Source: Budorcas taxicolor (Eukaryota; Chordata; Mammalia; Artiodactyla; Bovidae). From it: a DNA stretch of 64,000 nucleotides. Shown here in pieces: positions 19,945 to 30,850 of this stretch. Every line of letters starts with the position of its first letter. Position 1 is the first letter of the stretch. Location of the stretch: positions 184,009,170-184,073,169 of the forward strand of contig NC_068910.1 of NCBI RefSeq assembly GCF_023091745.1, given 5' to 3'. The position numbers and the translations under genes were made by a program. Below the pieces are notes generated by a model. It searched no databases. It saw nothing but the letters and a program-made list of their open reading frames with translations, and was not told where the DNA came from.

Positions 19945-21441
19945 GGGCCTTAGAAAGCGTCACTACGAACAAAGCTAGTGGAGGTGATGGAATGCCTGTT
20001 GAGCTATTTCAAATACTGAAAGACGATGCTATGAAAGTGCTGCACTCAGTATGCCAGAAAATCTGGAAAACTCAGCAGTGGCCACAGGACTGGAAAAGGT
20101 CTGTTTTCATTCCAATCCCAAAAAAGGCAATGCCAAAGAATGCTCAAACTACCGCACAATTGCACTCATCTCACATGCTAGTAAAGTAATGCTCAAAATT
20201 CTCCAAGCCAGGCTTCAGCAATACGTGAACTGTGAACTTCCTGATGTTCAAGCTGATTTTAAAAAAGGCAGAGGAACAAGAGATCAAATTGCCAACATCT
20301 GCTAGATCATGGAAAAAGCAAGAGAGTTCCAGAAAAACATCTACTTCTGCTTTATTGTCTATGCCAAAGCCTTTGACTGTGTGGATCACAATAAACTATG
20401 GAAAATTCTGAACGAGATGGGAATACCAAACCACCTAACCTGCCTCTTGAGAAATCTGTATGCAGGTCAGGAAGCAACAGTTAGAACTGGACATGGAACA
20501 ACAGACTGGTTCCAAATAGGAAAAGGAGTACATCAAGGCTGTATATTGTCACGCTGTTTATTTAACTTCTATGCAGAGTACATCATGAGAAACGCTGGAC
20601 TGGAAGAAACACAAGCTGGAATCAAGACTGCCAGGAGAAATATCAATAACCTCAGATATGCAGATGACACCACCCTTATGGCAGAAAGTGAAGAGGAACT
20701 AAAAAGCCTCTTGATGAAAGTGAAGGAGGAGAGTGAAAAAGTTGGCTTAAAGCTCAACATTCAGAAAACGAAAATCATGGCATCCGGTCCTATCACTTCA
20801 TGGGAAATAGATGGAGAAACAGTGGAAACAGTGTCAGACTTTATCTTTTTGGGCTCCAAAATCAGTGCAGATGGTGACTGCAGCCATGAAATTAAAAGAC
20901 GCTTATTCCTTGGAAGAAAAGTTATGACCAACCTAGACAGCATATTCAAAAGCAGAGACATTACTTTGCAGACTAAGATCCATCTAGTTAAGGCTATGGT
21001 TTTTCCAGTGGTCATGTATGGATATGAGAGTTGGACTGTGAAGAAGGCTAAGCACCGAAGAATTGATGCTTTTGAACTGTGTTGTTGGAGAAGATTCTTG
21101 AGAGTCCCTTGGACTGCAAGGAGATCCAACCAGTCCATTCTGAAGGAGATCAGCCCTGGGATTTCTTTGGAAGGAATGATGCTAAAGCTGAAATTCCAGT
21201 ACTTTGGCCACCTCATGCGAAGTGTTGACTCATTGGAAAAGACTCTGATGCTCGGAGGGATTGGGGGCAGGAGGAGAAGGGGATGACAGAGGATGAGATG
21301 GCTGGATGGCATCACTGACTCGATGTATGTGAGTCTGGGTGATCTCCGGGAGTTGGTGATGGACAGGGAGGCCTGGAGTGCTGCGATTCATGGGGTCACA
21401 AAGAGTCGGACACGACTGAGCGACTGAACTGAACTGAACTG
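19945..21441 (+). mobile_element. BovB LINE, 1.5-kb 5'-truncated, inserted in L1
   Basis: A sense BovB covering RT and the C-terminal region, flanked by aaggcagt at 19937-19944 and 21442-21449. A 325-codon frame (20309-21286) carries NNLRYADDTTLMAES, the intact YADD catalytic box, and ends near FQYFGHLMRS and a basic tail. A TAG just before 20309 separates it from the upstream in-frame part (20051-20305). It lacks the endonuclease and promoter, so it cannot move by itself. L1 ORF2 C-terminal sequence resumes on both sides. Confidence 0.92.
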
Positions 21442-21449
21442 AAGGCAGT

Positions 21450-22440
21450 TGTATTTCCTGTTTTTTCAGGAATCTCCACACTGTTCTCCATAGTGGCTGT
21501 ACTAGTTTGCGTTCCCACCAACAGTGTAAGAGGGTTTCTTTTCCTCCACACCCTCTCCAGCATTTGTGCTTGTAGACTTTTGGATAGCAGCCATTCTGAC
21601 TAGCATGAAATGGTACCTCATTGTGATTTTGATTTGCATTTCTCTGATAATGAGTGATGTTGAGCATCTTTTCATGTGTTTGTTATTTTTCTAGAATTGA
21701 GCTGTAGGAGTTGCTTGTAAATTTTTGAGATTAATTATTTGTCAGTTGCTTCATTTGCTATTATTTTCTCCCATTTGAAAGCTGTATCTTCACCTTTCTT
21801 ATAGTTTCCTTTGTTGTGCAGAAGCTTTTAATTTTAATTAGGTCCCATTTGTTTATTTTTGCTTTTATTTCCAATATTCTGGGAGGTGGGTCATAGAGGA
21901 TCCTGCTGTGATGTATGTCGGAGAATGTTTTGCCTGTTTTCCTCTAAGAGTTTTATATCTTCTGGTCTTACATTTAGATCTTTAATCCATTTTGAGTTTC
22001 TTTTTGTGTATGGTGTTAGAAAGTGTTCTAGTTTCATTCTTTTACAACTGGTTGAGCAGTTTTCCCAGCACCACTTGTTAAAGAGATTGTCTTTTCTCCA
22101 TTGTATATTCTTACTTCCTTTGTCAAAGATAAGGTGTCCATAGGTGTGTGGATTTATCTCTGGGCTTTCTATTTTGTTCCATCGATCTATATTTCTGTCT
22201 TTGTGCCAGTACCAAACTGTCTTGATTACTCTGGCTTTGTAGTAGAGCCTGAAGTCAGGCAAGTTGATTCCTCCAGTTCCTTCTTTCTCAAGATTGCTTT
22301 GGCTATTTGAGGTGTTCTGTATTTCCATACAAATTGTGAGATTATTTGTTCTAGCTCTGTGAAAAATACCACTGGTAGCTTGATAGGGATTGCATTAAAT
22401 CTATAGATTGCTTTGGGTAGTATATTCATTTCCACTATAT
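21450..22440 (-). pseudogene. L1 ORF2 C-terminal third
   Basis: Reverse-strand frames at 21464-21667 (HKCWRGCGGKETLLHCWW, a Cys-rich C-terminal motif), 21891-22328 (GGINLPDFRLYYKARVIKT) and 22226-22435 (MEMNILPKAIYRFNAIPIKL) are all characteristic of L1 ORF2p downstream of RT. Stops and frame changes separate them. Confidence 0.88.
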
Positions 22441-22522
22441 TGTTTCTTCTGATTCATGAACACGGTGTATTTCTCCATCTATTAGTGTCTCTTTATTTCT
22501 TTCACCAGTGTTTTCTATATAT

Positions 22523-23066
22523 CAGTTCAGTTCAGTTCAGTCACTCAGTCATGTCCGACTCTTTGTGACCCCATGAATCACAGCACGCCAGTCCTCCCTG
22601 TCCATCACCAATGCCTGGAATTCACTCAGACTCGCGTTCATCGAGTCCGTGATGCCATCCAGCCATCTCATCCTCTGTCATCCCCTTCTCCTCCTGCCCC
22701 CAATCCCTCCCAGCATCAGAGTCTTTTTCCAATGAGTCAACTCTTCGCATGAGGTGGCCAAAGTACTGGAGTTTCTGCTTTAGCATCATTCCCTCCAAAG
22801 AAATCCCAGGGTTGATCTCCTTCAGAATGGACTGGTTAGATCTCCTTGTGGTCCAAGGGACTCTCAAGAGTCTTCTCCAACACCACAGTTCAAAAGCATC
22901 AATTCTTCGGTGCTCAGCTTTCTTCACAGTCCAACTCTCACATCCATACATGACCACTGGAAAAACCATAGCCTTAACTAGATGGACTTTTGTTGGCAAA
23001 GTAATGTCTCTGCTTTTCAATATGCTATCTAGGTTGGTCATAACTTTTTTCCAAGGAGAAAAGACC
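22523..23066 (-). mobile_element. BovB LINE 3' fragment, inserted in L1
   Basis: Antisense BovB 3' end (cagttcagttcagttcagtc to ttttccaaggagaaaagacc), flanked by ttctatatat at 22513-22522 and 23067-23076. The 10-bp duplication shows insertion into the L1. Confidence 0.92.
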
Positions 23067-24350
23067 TTCTATATATAGATCTTTAGTTTCTTTAGGTAGA
23101 TATATTCCTAAGTATTGTATTCTTTCTGTTGCAATGGTGAATGGAACTGTTTCCTTAATTTCTCTTTCTATTTTCTCATTATTAGTGTATAGGAATGCAT
23201 GGGATTGCCATGTGTTGATTTTATATCCTGCACCTTTTTATATTCATTGATTAGCTCCAGTAATTTTCTGGTGGAGTCTTTAGGGTTTTCTATGTAGAGG
23301 ATCATGTCACCTGCAAACAGTGAGAGTTTTACTTCTTCTTTTCAAATTTGGATTCCTTTTATATCTTTTTCTGCTCTGATTGCTGTGGCCAAAACTTCCA
23401 AAACTATGCTGAATAGTAGTGGTGAAAGTGGGCACCCTTGTCTTGTTCCTGACTTTAGGGGAAATGCTTTCAGTTTTTCACCCTGAGGATAATGTTTGCT
23501 GTGGGTTTGTCGTATGTATCTTTTATTATGTTGAGGTATGTTCCTTCTTTTCCTGCTTTCTAGAGAGTTTTTATCATAAATGGATGTTGAATTTTGTCAA
23601 AGGCTTTCTATGCATCTATTGAGATAATCATATGGCTTTTATTTTTCAAAATTTTAATGTGGTGTATTACATTGATTGATTTGCAGATATTGAAGAATCC
23701 TTGCATCCCTGGGATAAAGCCCACTTGGTCATGGTGTATGATCTTTTTAATGTGTTGTTGGATTCTGATTGCTAGAATTTTGTTAAGGATATTTGCATCT
23801 ATGTTCATCAGTGATATTGGCCTGCAGTTTTTTCTTTTTGTGGCATCTTTGTCAAGTTTTGGTATTAGGGTGATGGTGGGCTCATAGAATGAGTTTGGAA
23901 GTTTACCTTCCTCTGCAATTTTCTGGAAGAGTTTGAGTAGGACAGGTGTTAGCTCTTCTCTAAATTTTTGATAGAATTCAGCTGTGAAGCAGTGTGGATC
24001 TGGGCTTTTGTGTGTTGGAAGATTTCTGATTACAGTTTCAATTTCTGTGTTTGTGATGGGTCTGTTAAATTTTTCTATTTCTTCCTGGTTCAGTTTTAGA
24101 AAGTTGTACATTTCTAACAATTTGTCCATTTCTTCCAAGTTGTCCATTTTATTGGCATATAATTGCTGATAGTAGTCTCTTATGATCCTTTGTATTTCTG
24201 TGTTGTCTGTTGTGGTGTCTCCATTTTCATTTTTCTAATTTTATTGATTTGATTTTTCTCCGTTTGTTTCTTGATGAGTCTGGCTAATGGCTTGTCAATT
24301 TTATTTATCCTCTCAAAGAACCAGCTTTTGGCTTTGTTGATTTTTGCTAT
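23067..24350 (-). pseudogene. L1 ORF2 reverse-transcriptase region with mutated catalytic box
   Basis: The reverse-strand frame 23608-24147 covers the RT fingers/palm entry: PITNTEIETVIRNLPTHKSP and GKLPNSFYEPTITLIPK. The catalytic box, read on the reverse strand at 23303-23317, is FAGDM. The family motif is FADDM, so the first catalytic Asp is Gly. RT would be inactive even without the stops. Confidence 0.85.
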
Positions 24351-25160
24351 TGCCTGAGTCCAGCTCCAGCAGCCAGGGAATCAGCCTGAAGGGGTGAGCA
24401 GTGTCAGAGGACAATGATGTAGACTCTGACTCGAGGTACAGGACTACATGTTTATTTCAAGCTTCAGGTTTTCTTTTATACTTTGACAAAAGCATTAGGT
24501 CAGAGGTTTGACGTTTTTAGTTTCCCCTACCAAGATTTATTGTCTCCAGAAATCATTGTTGCCCTAAAACAGAGTTCTTGCTTCAGCGATTCTCTCAGAA
24601 TCAGCTTTACTATCTATTATCTACTTCCTCTTATGTGTCCTATACTTAACTCATGATTACATTGTAACTCATGCTACATTCCTCAGTTTATTTATCTTTC
24701 TAAATCCTGTGTGCCCCTAGCATCTTAAGATCACTGTCTCCTAAAAAGACTTCTAGATTTTCTTAATTATTCCTAAACCCTAAGCTCAGCAAACTTCTTT
24801 TGCCATAAACATTCTCCTCACAAACAGGTCTCAGATAACAGTCCTTCCCATGGCCTCAAGCTGCGGCCTACATTCTCATCCTGGAACATTCTTTGTAAAG
24901 ATCCTTGAACAAATGTCACTGGTTATTTTATAGATTATTTTCTGGGCACGACTGCAGAAGGCTTTGTGCTTTCTCATGCTTCTCTCAAGAACAATAAGCA
25001 CCTTAAGATTCTTTCCAGTCAATTCAGCTGAAGAAAGGAAAGAACAAGTCAGAATCACAAAACCTAACTCCTTCATCCCGGGACCATGCCTGCGAGATGA
25101 GGAGAGGGAGTTGGGGCAGTGCCTCCATTTTGTCAGTAATGCCTAACGTGGCTCCCGACA
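24351..25160 (-). repeat. Solo LTR, class II ERV-like, with 6-bp target duplication
   Basis: An 810-bp element with TG...CA ends, flanked by tgctat at 24345-24350 and 25161-25166 in L1 ORF2. Read on the - strand it starts tgtcgggagccacg and contains tataaaag and, shortly after, aataaac close to the far end. That is the U3-R arrangement of an LTR. The pair of LTRs recombined or only one was found, so internal genes are absent. Confidence 0.9.
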
Positions 25161-25466
25161 TGCTATGGTCTCTTTTTTTTTTCTTTTGCATTTATTTCTG
25201 CCCTAATTTTTAAGATTTCTTTCCTTCTACTAACCCTGGGGTTCATCATTTCTTCCTTTTCTAGTTGTTTTATGTGTAGAGTTCAGTTATTTATTTGACT
25301 TTTTTCTTGTTTCTTGAGGTATGCCTGTATTACTCTGAACCTTCCCCTTAGCACCGCTTTTACAGTGTCCCACAGGTTTGGGGTTGTTGTGTTTTCATTT
25401 TCATTCGTTCCTATGCATATTTTGATTTCTTCTGTGATTTGTTGGTTATTCAGCAGCATGTTGTTC

Positions 25467-25875
25467 TGCCGCGGCCAGCACAAGCAAGAGTTGCACCTGC
25501 ACAGGGAGAGAACGGAGCGTCCCCGCTAAGAAAAATAAGAGATAGAGACAAAAGATGGGGTTGAGAGGATCAGACCACAAATGGCTGATGCCTTTCTTTA
25601 TTAGGCTACAATATTTATAGGATAAAATACGTGACTTAAGACATGCACAGGATTATTTTTTAACCTCAGGATACAATCACCAGACCCTTACCATTGTGTA
25701 CAGAGCACTATAAGATTATCTATCTTACATGTTGCAGAAACAAGACATCTTGGGGCTTTAAGGGCTATAAAAATTCTTGAGGGTGGCGGGACAGGGAGCT
25801 TAGGAACGTGCCTAAGGCTCTGCATATCTGCTGAGCAGCTCCCAAGACTTAACCCTTTACGGGCGGTCCCCCGCA
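25467..25875 (-). repeat. 3' LTR of the betaretroviral provirus
   Basis: 409 bp with TG...CA ends. On the - strand it begins tgcgggggaccgcccgt and contains tataaat followed by aataaag, the expected promoter and poly(A) elements. It matches 28721-29129 except at two sites, both CpG transitions: here CpG is retained (ccgcgg near 25469, gcgtcc near 25518). Confidence 0.93.
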
Positions 25876-25890
25876 GCTCCCCTCTCTTTA
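25876..25890 (-). promoter_or_regulatory. Polypurine tract of the betaretroviral provirus
   Basis: On the - strand the purine run aaagagaggggagc directly precedes the 3' LTR and immediately follows the env stop. It is the plus-strand primer site. Confidence 0.85.
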
Positions 25891-27525
25891 TTATTTTTTT
25901 AAAAGTTCCATAAGATGTCGGTGTTGCAACATGTTTTTATGTATCAGAATTTTTACATGTAAAAATTCTTTAACAATACTACGAATAAAACAAGGAGCCA
26001 AACAAATCACGATAAGTACAACAGTCAAAACCACGTCCACAGCAATTATGCTTTGCCACAGTGAATGCAGGCTAGGGAAGTTAGAAAATAAATTTTGTAA
26101 AAAATTGTTGACAGTATCAGCTATATTTAAAGTAGCCTTAGGAGAATTTTCAATATTAAGGATTTCATTATGTAATTGCAATAGATCTAGAGAAACATTA
26201 GTATTAAACCAAATTCCTTGTAGATGTTTCTTCACCTTATCCCACGGAAAGTCAGATGCATTATAGGCCTTTTTAGTAACACAAATCCATTTATAATTAG
26301 CATGACATTGAATTTTCATACGAAAGTTAATGCTCTGAACTTGTTCCCCTAGAACTCTAACCACATCATATAAAGCTGATAATCTATCTTCTATTTTTTT
26401 ATCTATATCTTCTTGTGTTCCCATTACTTTAGTAACGTTATATGACAAGGAATCTACAGTATGAGCAGCTTGAATGGATTGTGCTAGAGATACAGAAGCG
26501 GTAACAGCAGTTGCTATAAGGGTGATTAAAGATACTATACCCAGAACAATCAGGCTTACACTTTTTTTAGTGCGGCTAAGAGCCGTGTTAATGCGTTGTA
26601 GCAATTTTAAAGCAGTCTCGTCATACCAAGCTTCAGTTATTTTAACTGGTAACATTACAAAAGCAGGTTGTTTTACTATTATAACTTGTTTTCCTTTTTT
26701 AACACCTCTTATGCAATTGGTAAGTATGCAATTAGAACAATTTAAATGATAAATATTCAATGACAATGTTATTTTTATATGGCCTTGTATCAACATGAAT
26801 GGGTAAGGGACACAAGCTCGGGGATATAAATACCCCGTAACTCCTACATTACCATATTTACTCCCACTGATATTGGGTTGCAAATATAGACTACTACCAT
26901 GACCAAAGGCAGCCAAAAGTTTCCACAGTTCTGTTTGATATACATTAGCAGTGTTTACAGAGAGAATGGGTGGATGCTGTCCTCGATTCTCAGGAAAATC
27001 AGGTTTTCCCCCAGGTGCCCAATCCCACAAAAAGGTGGTATTTGCATTGTTGATGTTGTACACCGACGCAACCCGGGCTCGACATAAAGTCCAAGGAGTG
27101 TCTATTCCTATGCGGATGCTTAGATGTTTGTCACAAAACGGAATGTCGAGAGGTCCAGTTCCGTCACGGTGCGATCTTTTTCCGGTTTTTTCATCAATGC
27201 CAGAAATAGTCACTCGAGGATAGGATATATCAGCTGACACCTGTATACAGTGAGGATGTTGTAATTGATAAGAAAAGCACATAGGATATTGCGTAGTAAG
27301 ACCATAAAAGGAGATATTGGCTTGCTGAGGGGAAATATGAGTGTCTGATTTTTCTCCTAAAAGACTTGTGTCGTTGACATAGACAGGTACTATTTTTTTA
27401 TCTCATCTTAATGATTGAATCATAGGCGGGTCAGGAATGTATGCCCAAAAAGCCGTAGCCTCTCCGTTTTGTATCCGCTGTAACAATAATAATAACGTGA
27501 TCAATATATTTGTAGGTGTCACTGG
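25891..27525 (-). pseudogene. env: Betaretroviral env, N-terminally truncated, 463 codons open from 27282
   Basis: Env mediates receptor binding and membrane fusion. The open frame 27282-25891 covers most of SU and all of TM. SU has several N-X-S/T sites and a CX2C pair (NCSNCI). The SU/TM junction reads SRTKKS, which lacks the usual R-X-K/R-R furin site. A hydrophobic fusion-peptide-like stretch (LIVLGIVSLITLI) follows, then a heptad-rich helix, a CX6C loop (CHANYKWIC), a membrane anchor (VDVVLTVVLIVICLA) and a short tail with HKNM. The signal peptide is missing, lost in the gag-env deletion. A TGA at 27403-27405 interrupts the frame upstream of Met 27282. Probably non-functional, although the long frame could be transcribed from the LTR. 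Confidence 0.88.
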
Positions 27526-28585
27526 AGGTTTGTATACCTTGCTGCCGATTAACATCGGCTATATGAGCACACTGTTTAAAATATTTAGATTTCCACAATA
27601 AATAATCTCCCCCCGAAAGACAAGCTCTAGCTATTTGTTTTTAATCATTTGGAGGTAGATTTTGAGTACCCAAATTTTCTATCATAGCAACAGTGAATGG
27701 AGTGGTAGGACCGTATTGTGAGCAAGCAATCTTTAACTCTTTTAATTGTTTGAAAGGCAGCGCTTCATAGAAACGCTGGTTGTTATGTTCAAAGACAGGA
27801 AAAGCAAGAGAAAAATCAGAGACAACCTCACCAAGTCGTTGTGCTTGTCTTAATGCCTTTTGTAGCGGAGACACAATTTCAGATGGCGGAGGAGGAGGAG
27901 GCCCCGGAGGGGGATCGAGACCCGCAACAACAGAAGGAGCATAGGCAGGGGGAAGAAGTGGAGCAGAAGCGAATTTTAAATTGTTATTAGGAAACTTAAT
28001 TCCTGAGTTCTGTAAAGCAACAGTGAGATTTTTTAAACATTCAACCAATTCATCTTTAGATGTTAACGCCCCCTTTTCTTGTGCTAAAAAACCCCAGTCT
28101 TCTTGATGGTATTTAGCAGCCCCTTCGTCTAATTCCACCTCATCTGTGGAGGAAAGTGAATCATCATTATCCGAAGGACGCGATAAGTTACAAAATGGAG
28201 GGTCACCTTCAATTCCCTCGGGAACAGCATACTTGGGCTCCTAATCAGGAACATGAAGAGGATTTTCTTCCTGTTTTAAAAAATTTCCTAAACATTTTAA
28301 TTCATCATTATCAAAGTCCAAGCAATCATGAATTAGTGTCCAAAAAGATAAAGTTTTTACAGGAACCTTTTCAGGGCCATGTAAAGTATAATGAGTCCGA
28401 ATTTGTTCCCCTACCTTCTTCCACGTCTCTAAACTTACTGTGCCTTCTCTGGGGAACCAAGGGCAGACTTCTTCAATAAATGAAAGAAAATTGATTAATT
28501 TAGGTTTGGAAATAGTAATTCCCCAGTGTTTTAACATTACAGATAACATATGTGCAAACAATTGACGACTATGCGTCTGTCCCAT
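27526..28585 (-). pseudogene. gag: Betaretroviral gag: matrix to partial capsid, two in-frame stops
   Basis: Translation on the - strand starts MGQTHSRQLF at 28585, giving a myristoylation-type N-terminus and matrix domain (114 codons, to a TAG at 28243). The same frame continues, with an open part at 28138-27641 encoding a proline-rich linker (LDPPPGPPPPPPSE), a PPAY late-domain motif that would recruit ESCRT machinery, and the capsid N-terminal domain (PVFEHNNQRFYEALPFKQLK). A second stop falls at 27641, after PPND. The frame then reads on to about 27526, where capsid is fused to env in another frame. Nucleocapsid, pro and pol are absent. Confidence 0.9.
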
Positions 28586-28700
28586 ATTTATACTCTCAAC
28601 TATATACCTTACTACTCCTCCTTAATTTAAATCACTTGTATACTTATATACTCACTCTTTTCAGCTTAATAAGAGTAGTGGCGAGGAAAACTGTCGATCT

Positions 28701-28718
28701 GCCCCACGTTGGGCGCCA
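28701..28718 (-). promoter_or_regulatory. Primer-binding site, tRNA-Lys1,2 type
   Basis: On the - strand, two bases after the 5' LTR, the 18 bases tggcgcccaacgtggggc are an exact match to the PBS for tRNA-Lys1,2. That primer is used by JSRV and MPMV-like betaretroviruses. It marks the start of the internal region. Confidence 0.93.
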
Positions 28719-28720
28719 CC

Positions 28721-29129
28721 TGCCACGGCCAGCACAAGCAAGAGTTGCACCTGCACAGGGAGAGAACGGAGTGTCCCCGCTAAGAAAAATAAGAGATAGA
28801 GACAAAAGATGGGGTTGAGAGGATCAGACCACAAATGGCTGATGCCTTTCTTTATTAGGCTACAATATTTATAGGATAAAATACGTGACTTAAGACATGC
28901 ACAGGATTATTTTTTAACCTCAGGATACAATCACCAGACCCTTACCATTGTGTACAGAGCACTATAAGATTATCTATCTTACATGTTGCAGAAACAAGAC
29001 ATCTTGGGGCTTTAAGGGCTATAAAAATTCTTGAGGGTGGCGGGACAGGGAGCTTAGGAACGTGCCTAAGGCTCTGCATATCTGCTGAGCAGCTCCCAAG
29101 ACTTAACCCTTTACGGGCGGTCCCCCGCA
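28721..29129 (-). repeat. 5' LTR of the betaretroviral provirus
   Basis: 409 bp, TG...CA ends, near-identical to 25467-25875. Relative to that copy it has CpG-to-CpA/TpG changes near 28725 and 28772. As the upstream LTR on the - strand it would carry the proviral promoter. Confidence 0.93.
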
Positions 29130-29427
29130 TTGTTCAGCCTCCATATGTTGGAATTTTTAATAGTTTTTCTCCTGTATTTGAGATCTAATCTTACTGCATT
29201 GTAGTCTGAAAAGATGCTTGGAATGATTTCAATTTTTTTTTAAATTTACCACGACTAGATTTATGGCCCAGTATGTGATCTATCCTGGAGAAGATTCTGT
29301 GTGCGCTTGAGAAAAAGGTGAAATTCATTGTTTTGGAGTAAAATGTCCTATAAATATCAATTAGGTCTAACTGGTCTATTATATCATTTAAAGTTTGTGT
29401 TTCCTTGTTAATTTTCTGTTTAGTTGA

Positions 29428-29889
29428 TCAATCCATAGATGTGAGTGGGGTATTAAAGTTTCCCACTATTATTGTGTTTTTGTTAATTTCCCCTTTCATA
29501 CTTGTTAGCATTTGTCTTACATATTGTGGCGCTCCTATGTTGGGTGCATATATATTTATAATTGTTATATCTTCTTCTTGGATTGATCCTTTGATCATTA
29601 TGTAGTGTCCTTCTTTGTCTCTTTTCACAGCCTTTGTTTTAAAGTCTATTTTATCTGATATGAGTATTGCTACTCCTGCTTTCTTTTGGTCTCTATTTGC
29701 ATGGAATATCTTTTCCCAGCCCTTCACTTTCGATCTGTATGTGTCCTTTGTTTTGAGGTGGGTCTCTTGTAGACAACATATACAGGGGTCTTGTTTTTGT
29801 ATCCATTCAGCCAGTCTTTGTCTTTTGGTTGGGGCATTCAACCCATTTACATTTAAGGTAGTTATTGATAAGTATGGTCCCATTGCCAT
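29428..29889 (-). pseudogene. L1 ORF2 N-terminus (endonuclease)
   Basis: The reverse-strand frame from 29889 encodes the start of L1 ORF2p: SITTLNVNGLNAPTKRQRL, CCLQETHLK with the catalytic Glu, and IINIYAPN. This is the AP-type endonuclease that nicks target DNA. It ends at a stop near 29428, after TPLTSMD, and continues in degenerate form past the provirus insertion. Confidence 0.9.
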
Positions 29890-29940
29890 TTATTTTATTG
29901 TTTGGGGTTATAGTTTATACACCCTTTTTGTGTTTCCTGT

Positions 29941-30850
29941 CTAGAGAATATCCTTTAGAATTTGTTGGAGAGCTGGTTTGGTGGTGCTGAATTCTCTCAG
30001 GTTTTGCTTGTCTGTAAAGCTTTTGATTTCTCCTTCATATTTGAATGAGATCCTTGCTGGGTACAGTAATCTGGGCTGTAGATTATTTTCTTTCATCACT
30101 TTAAGTATGTCCTGCCATTCCCTCCTGGCCTGAAGAGTTTCTACTGAAAGATCAGCTGTTATCCCTATGGGAATCCCCTTGTGTGCTATTTGCTGTTTTC
30201 CCCTGGCTGCTTTAAATATTTGTTCTTTGTGTTTGATCTTTGTTAATTTGATTAATATGTGTCTTGGAGTGTTTTGCCTTGGGTTTATCCTGTTTGGGAC
30301 TCTCTGGGTTTCTTGGACTTGGGTGATTATTTCCTTCCCCATTTTAGGGAAGTTTTCAACTATTATCTCCTCAAGTATTTTCTCATGGTCTTTCTTTTTG
30401 GCTTCTTCTTCTGGGACTCCTATGATTCAAATGTTGGGGCATTTAACATTGTCCCAGAGGTCTCTTAGATTGTCCTCAATTCTTTTAATTCATTTTTCTT
30501 TTTTCCTCTCTGCTTCATTTATTTCTACCATTCTATCTTCTATTTCACTAATCCTATCTTCTGCCTCCGTTATTCTACTATTTGTTCCCTCTAGAGTGTT
30601 TTTTATCTCATTTATTGCATTATTCATTATATATTGACTCTTTTTAATTTCTTCTAGGCCCTTGTTAAACCTTTCTTGCATCTTCTCAATCCTTTTCTCC
30701 AGGCTTTTTATCTGTGATTCCATTTTGTTTTCAAGATTTTGGATCATTTTCACTATCATTATTCAGAATTCTGTATCAGGTAGATTCCCTATCTCTTCCT
30801 CTTTTGTTTGGCATTTATCCTGTTCCTTTACCTGCTGGCTATTCCTCTGT
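29941..30850 (-). pseudogene. L1 ORF1 (RNA-binding protein), broken
   Basis: ORF1p is the nucleic-acid chaperone that coats L1 RNA. The reverse-strand frame 30759-30490 encodes the coiled coil (QNLENKMESQIKSLEKRIEK). The frame 30342-29941 holds the RRM/C-terminal domain: RHILIKLTKIKHKEQI and ISFKYEGEIKSFTDKQNLRE. Stops are visible near 30764, 30490 and 30427-30429 (TGA on the - strand). It lies 50 bp upstream of the ORF2 start, the normal L1 arrangement. Confidence 0.88.

Larger units (their letters stand above)
25467..29129 (-). mobile_element. Internally deleted JSRV-like betaretroviral provirus
   Basis: A 3,663-bp provirus lies in L1 ORF2, flanked by the 6-bp duplication ttgttc (25461-25466 and 29130-29135). 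On the - strand the order is LTR, tRNA-Lys primer site, gag (matrix to part of capsid), env (from within SU), polypurine tract, LTR. The rest of gag plus pro and pol were lost at a single junction near 27525. The two 409-bp LTRs differ at two positions in my reading, so the insertion is young. The Gag start (MGQTHSRQLF) and primer choice place it with JSRV/enJSRV-type betaretroviruses. Confidence 0.93.

Noticed and set aside
20309..21286. 325-codon open frame as a host gene
   Set aside because: It is the RT/C-terminal part of a 5'-truncated BovB with target duplications.
23408..24169. Plus-strand open frames across the L1
   Set aside because: They are reverse shadows of L1 ORF2.
26474..27223. 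Plus-strand frames across the betaretroviral env
   Set aside because: Shadows of the env reading frame on the - strand.
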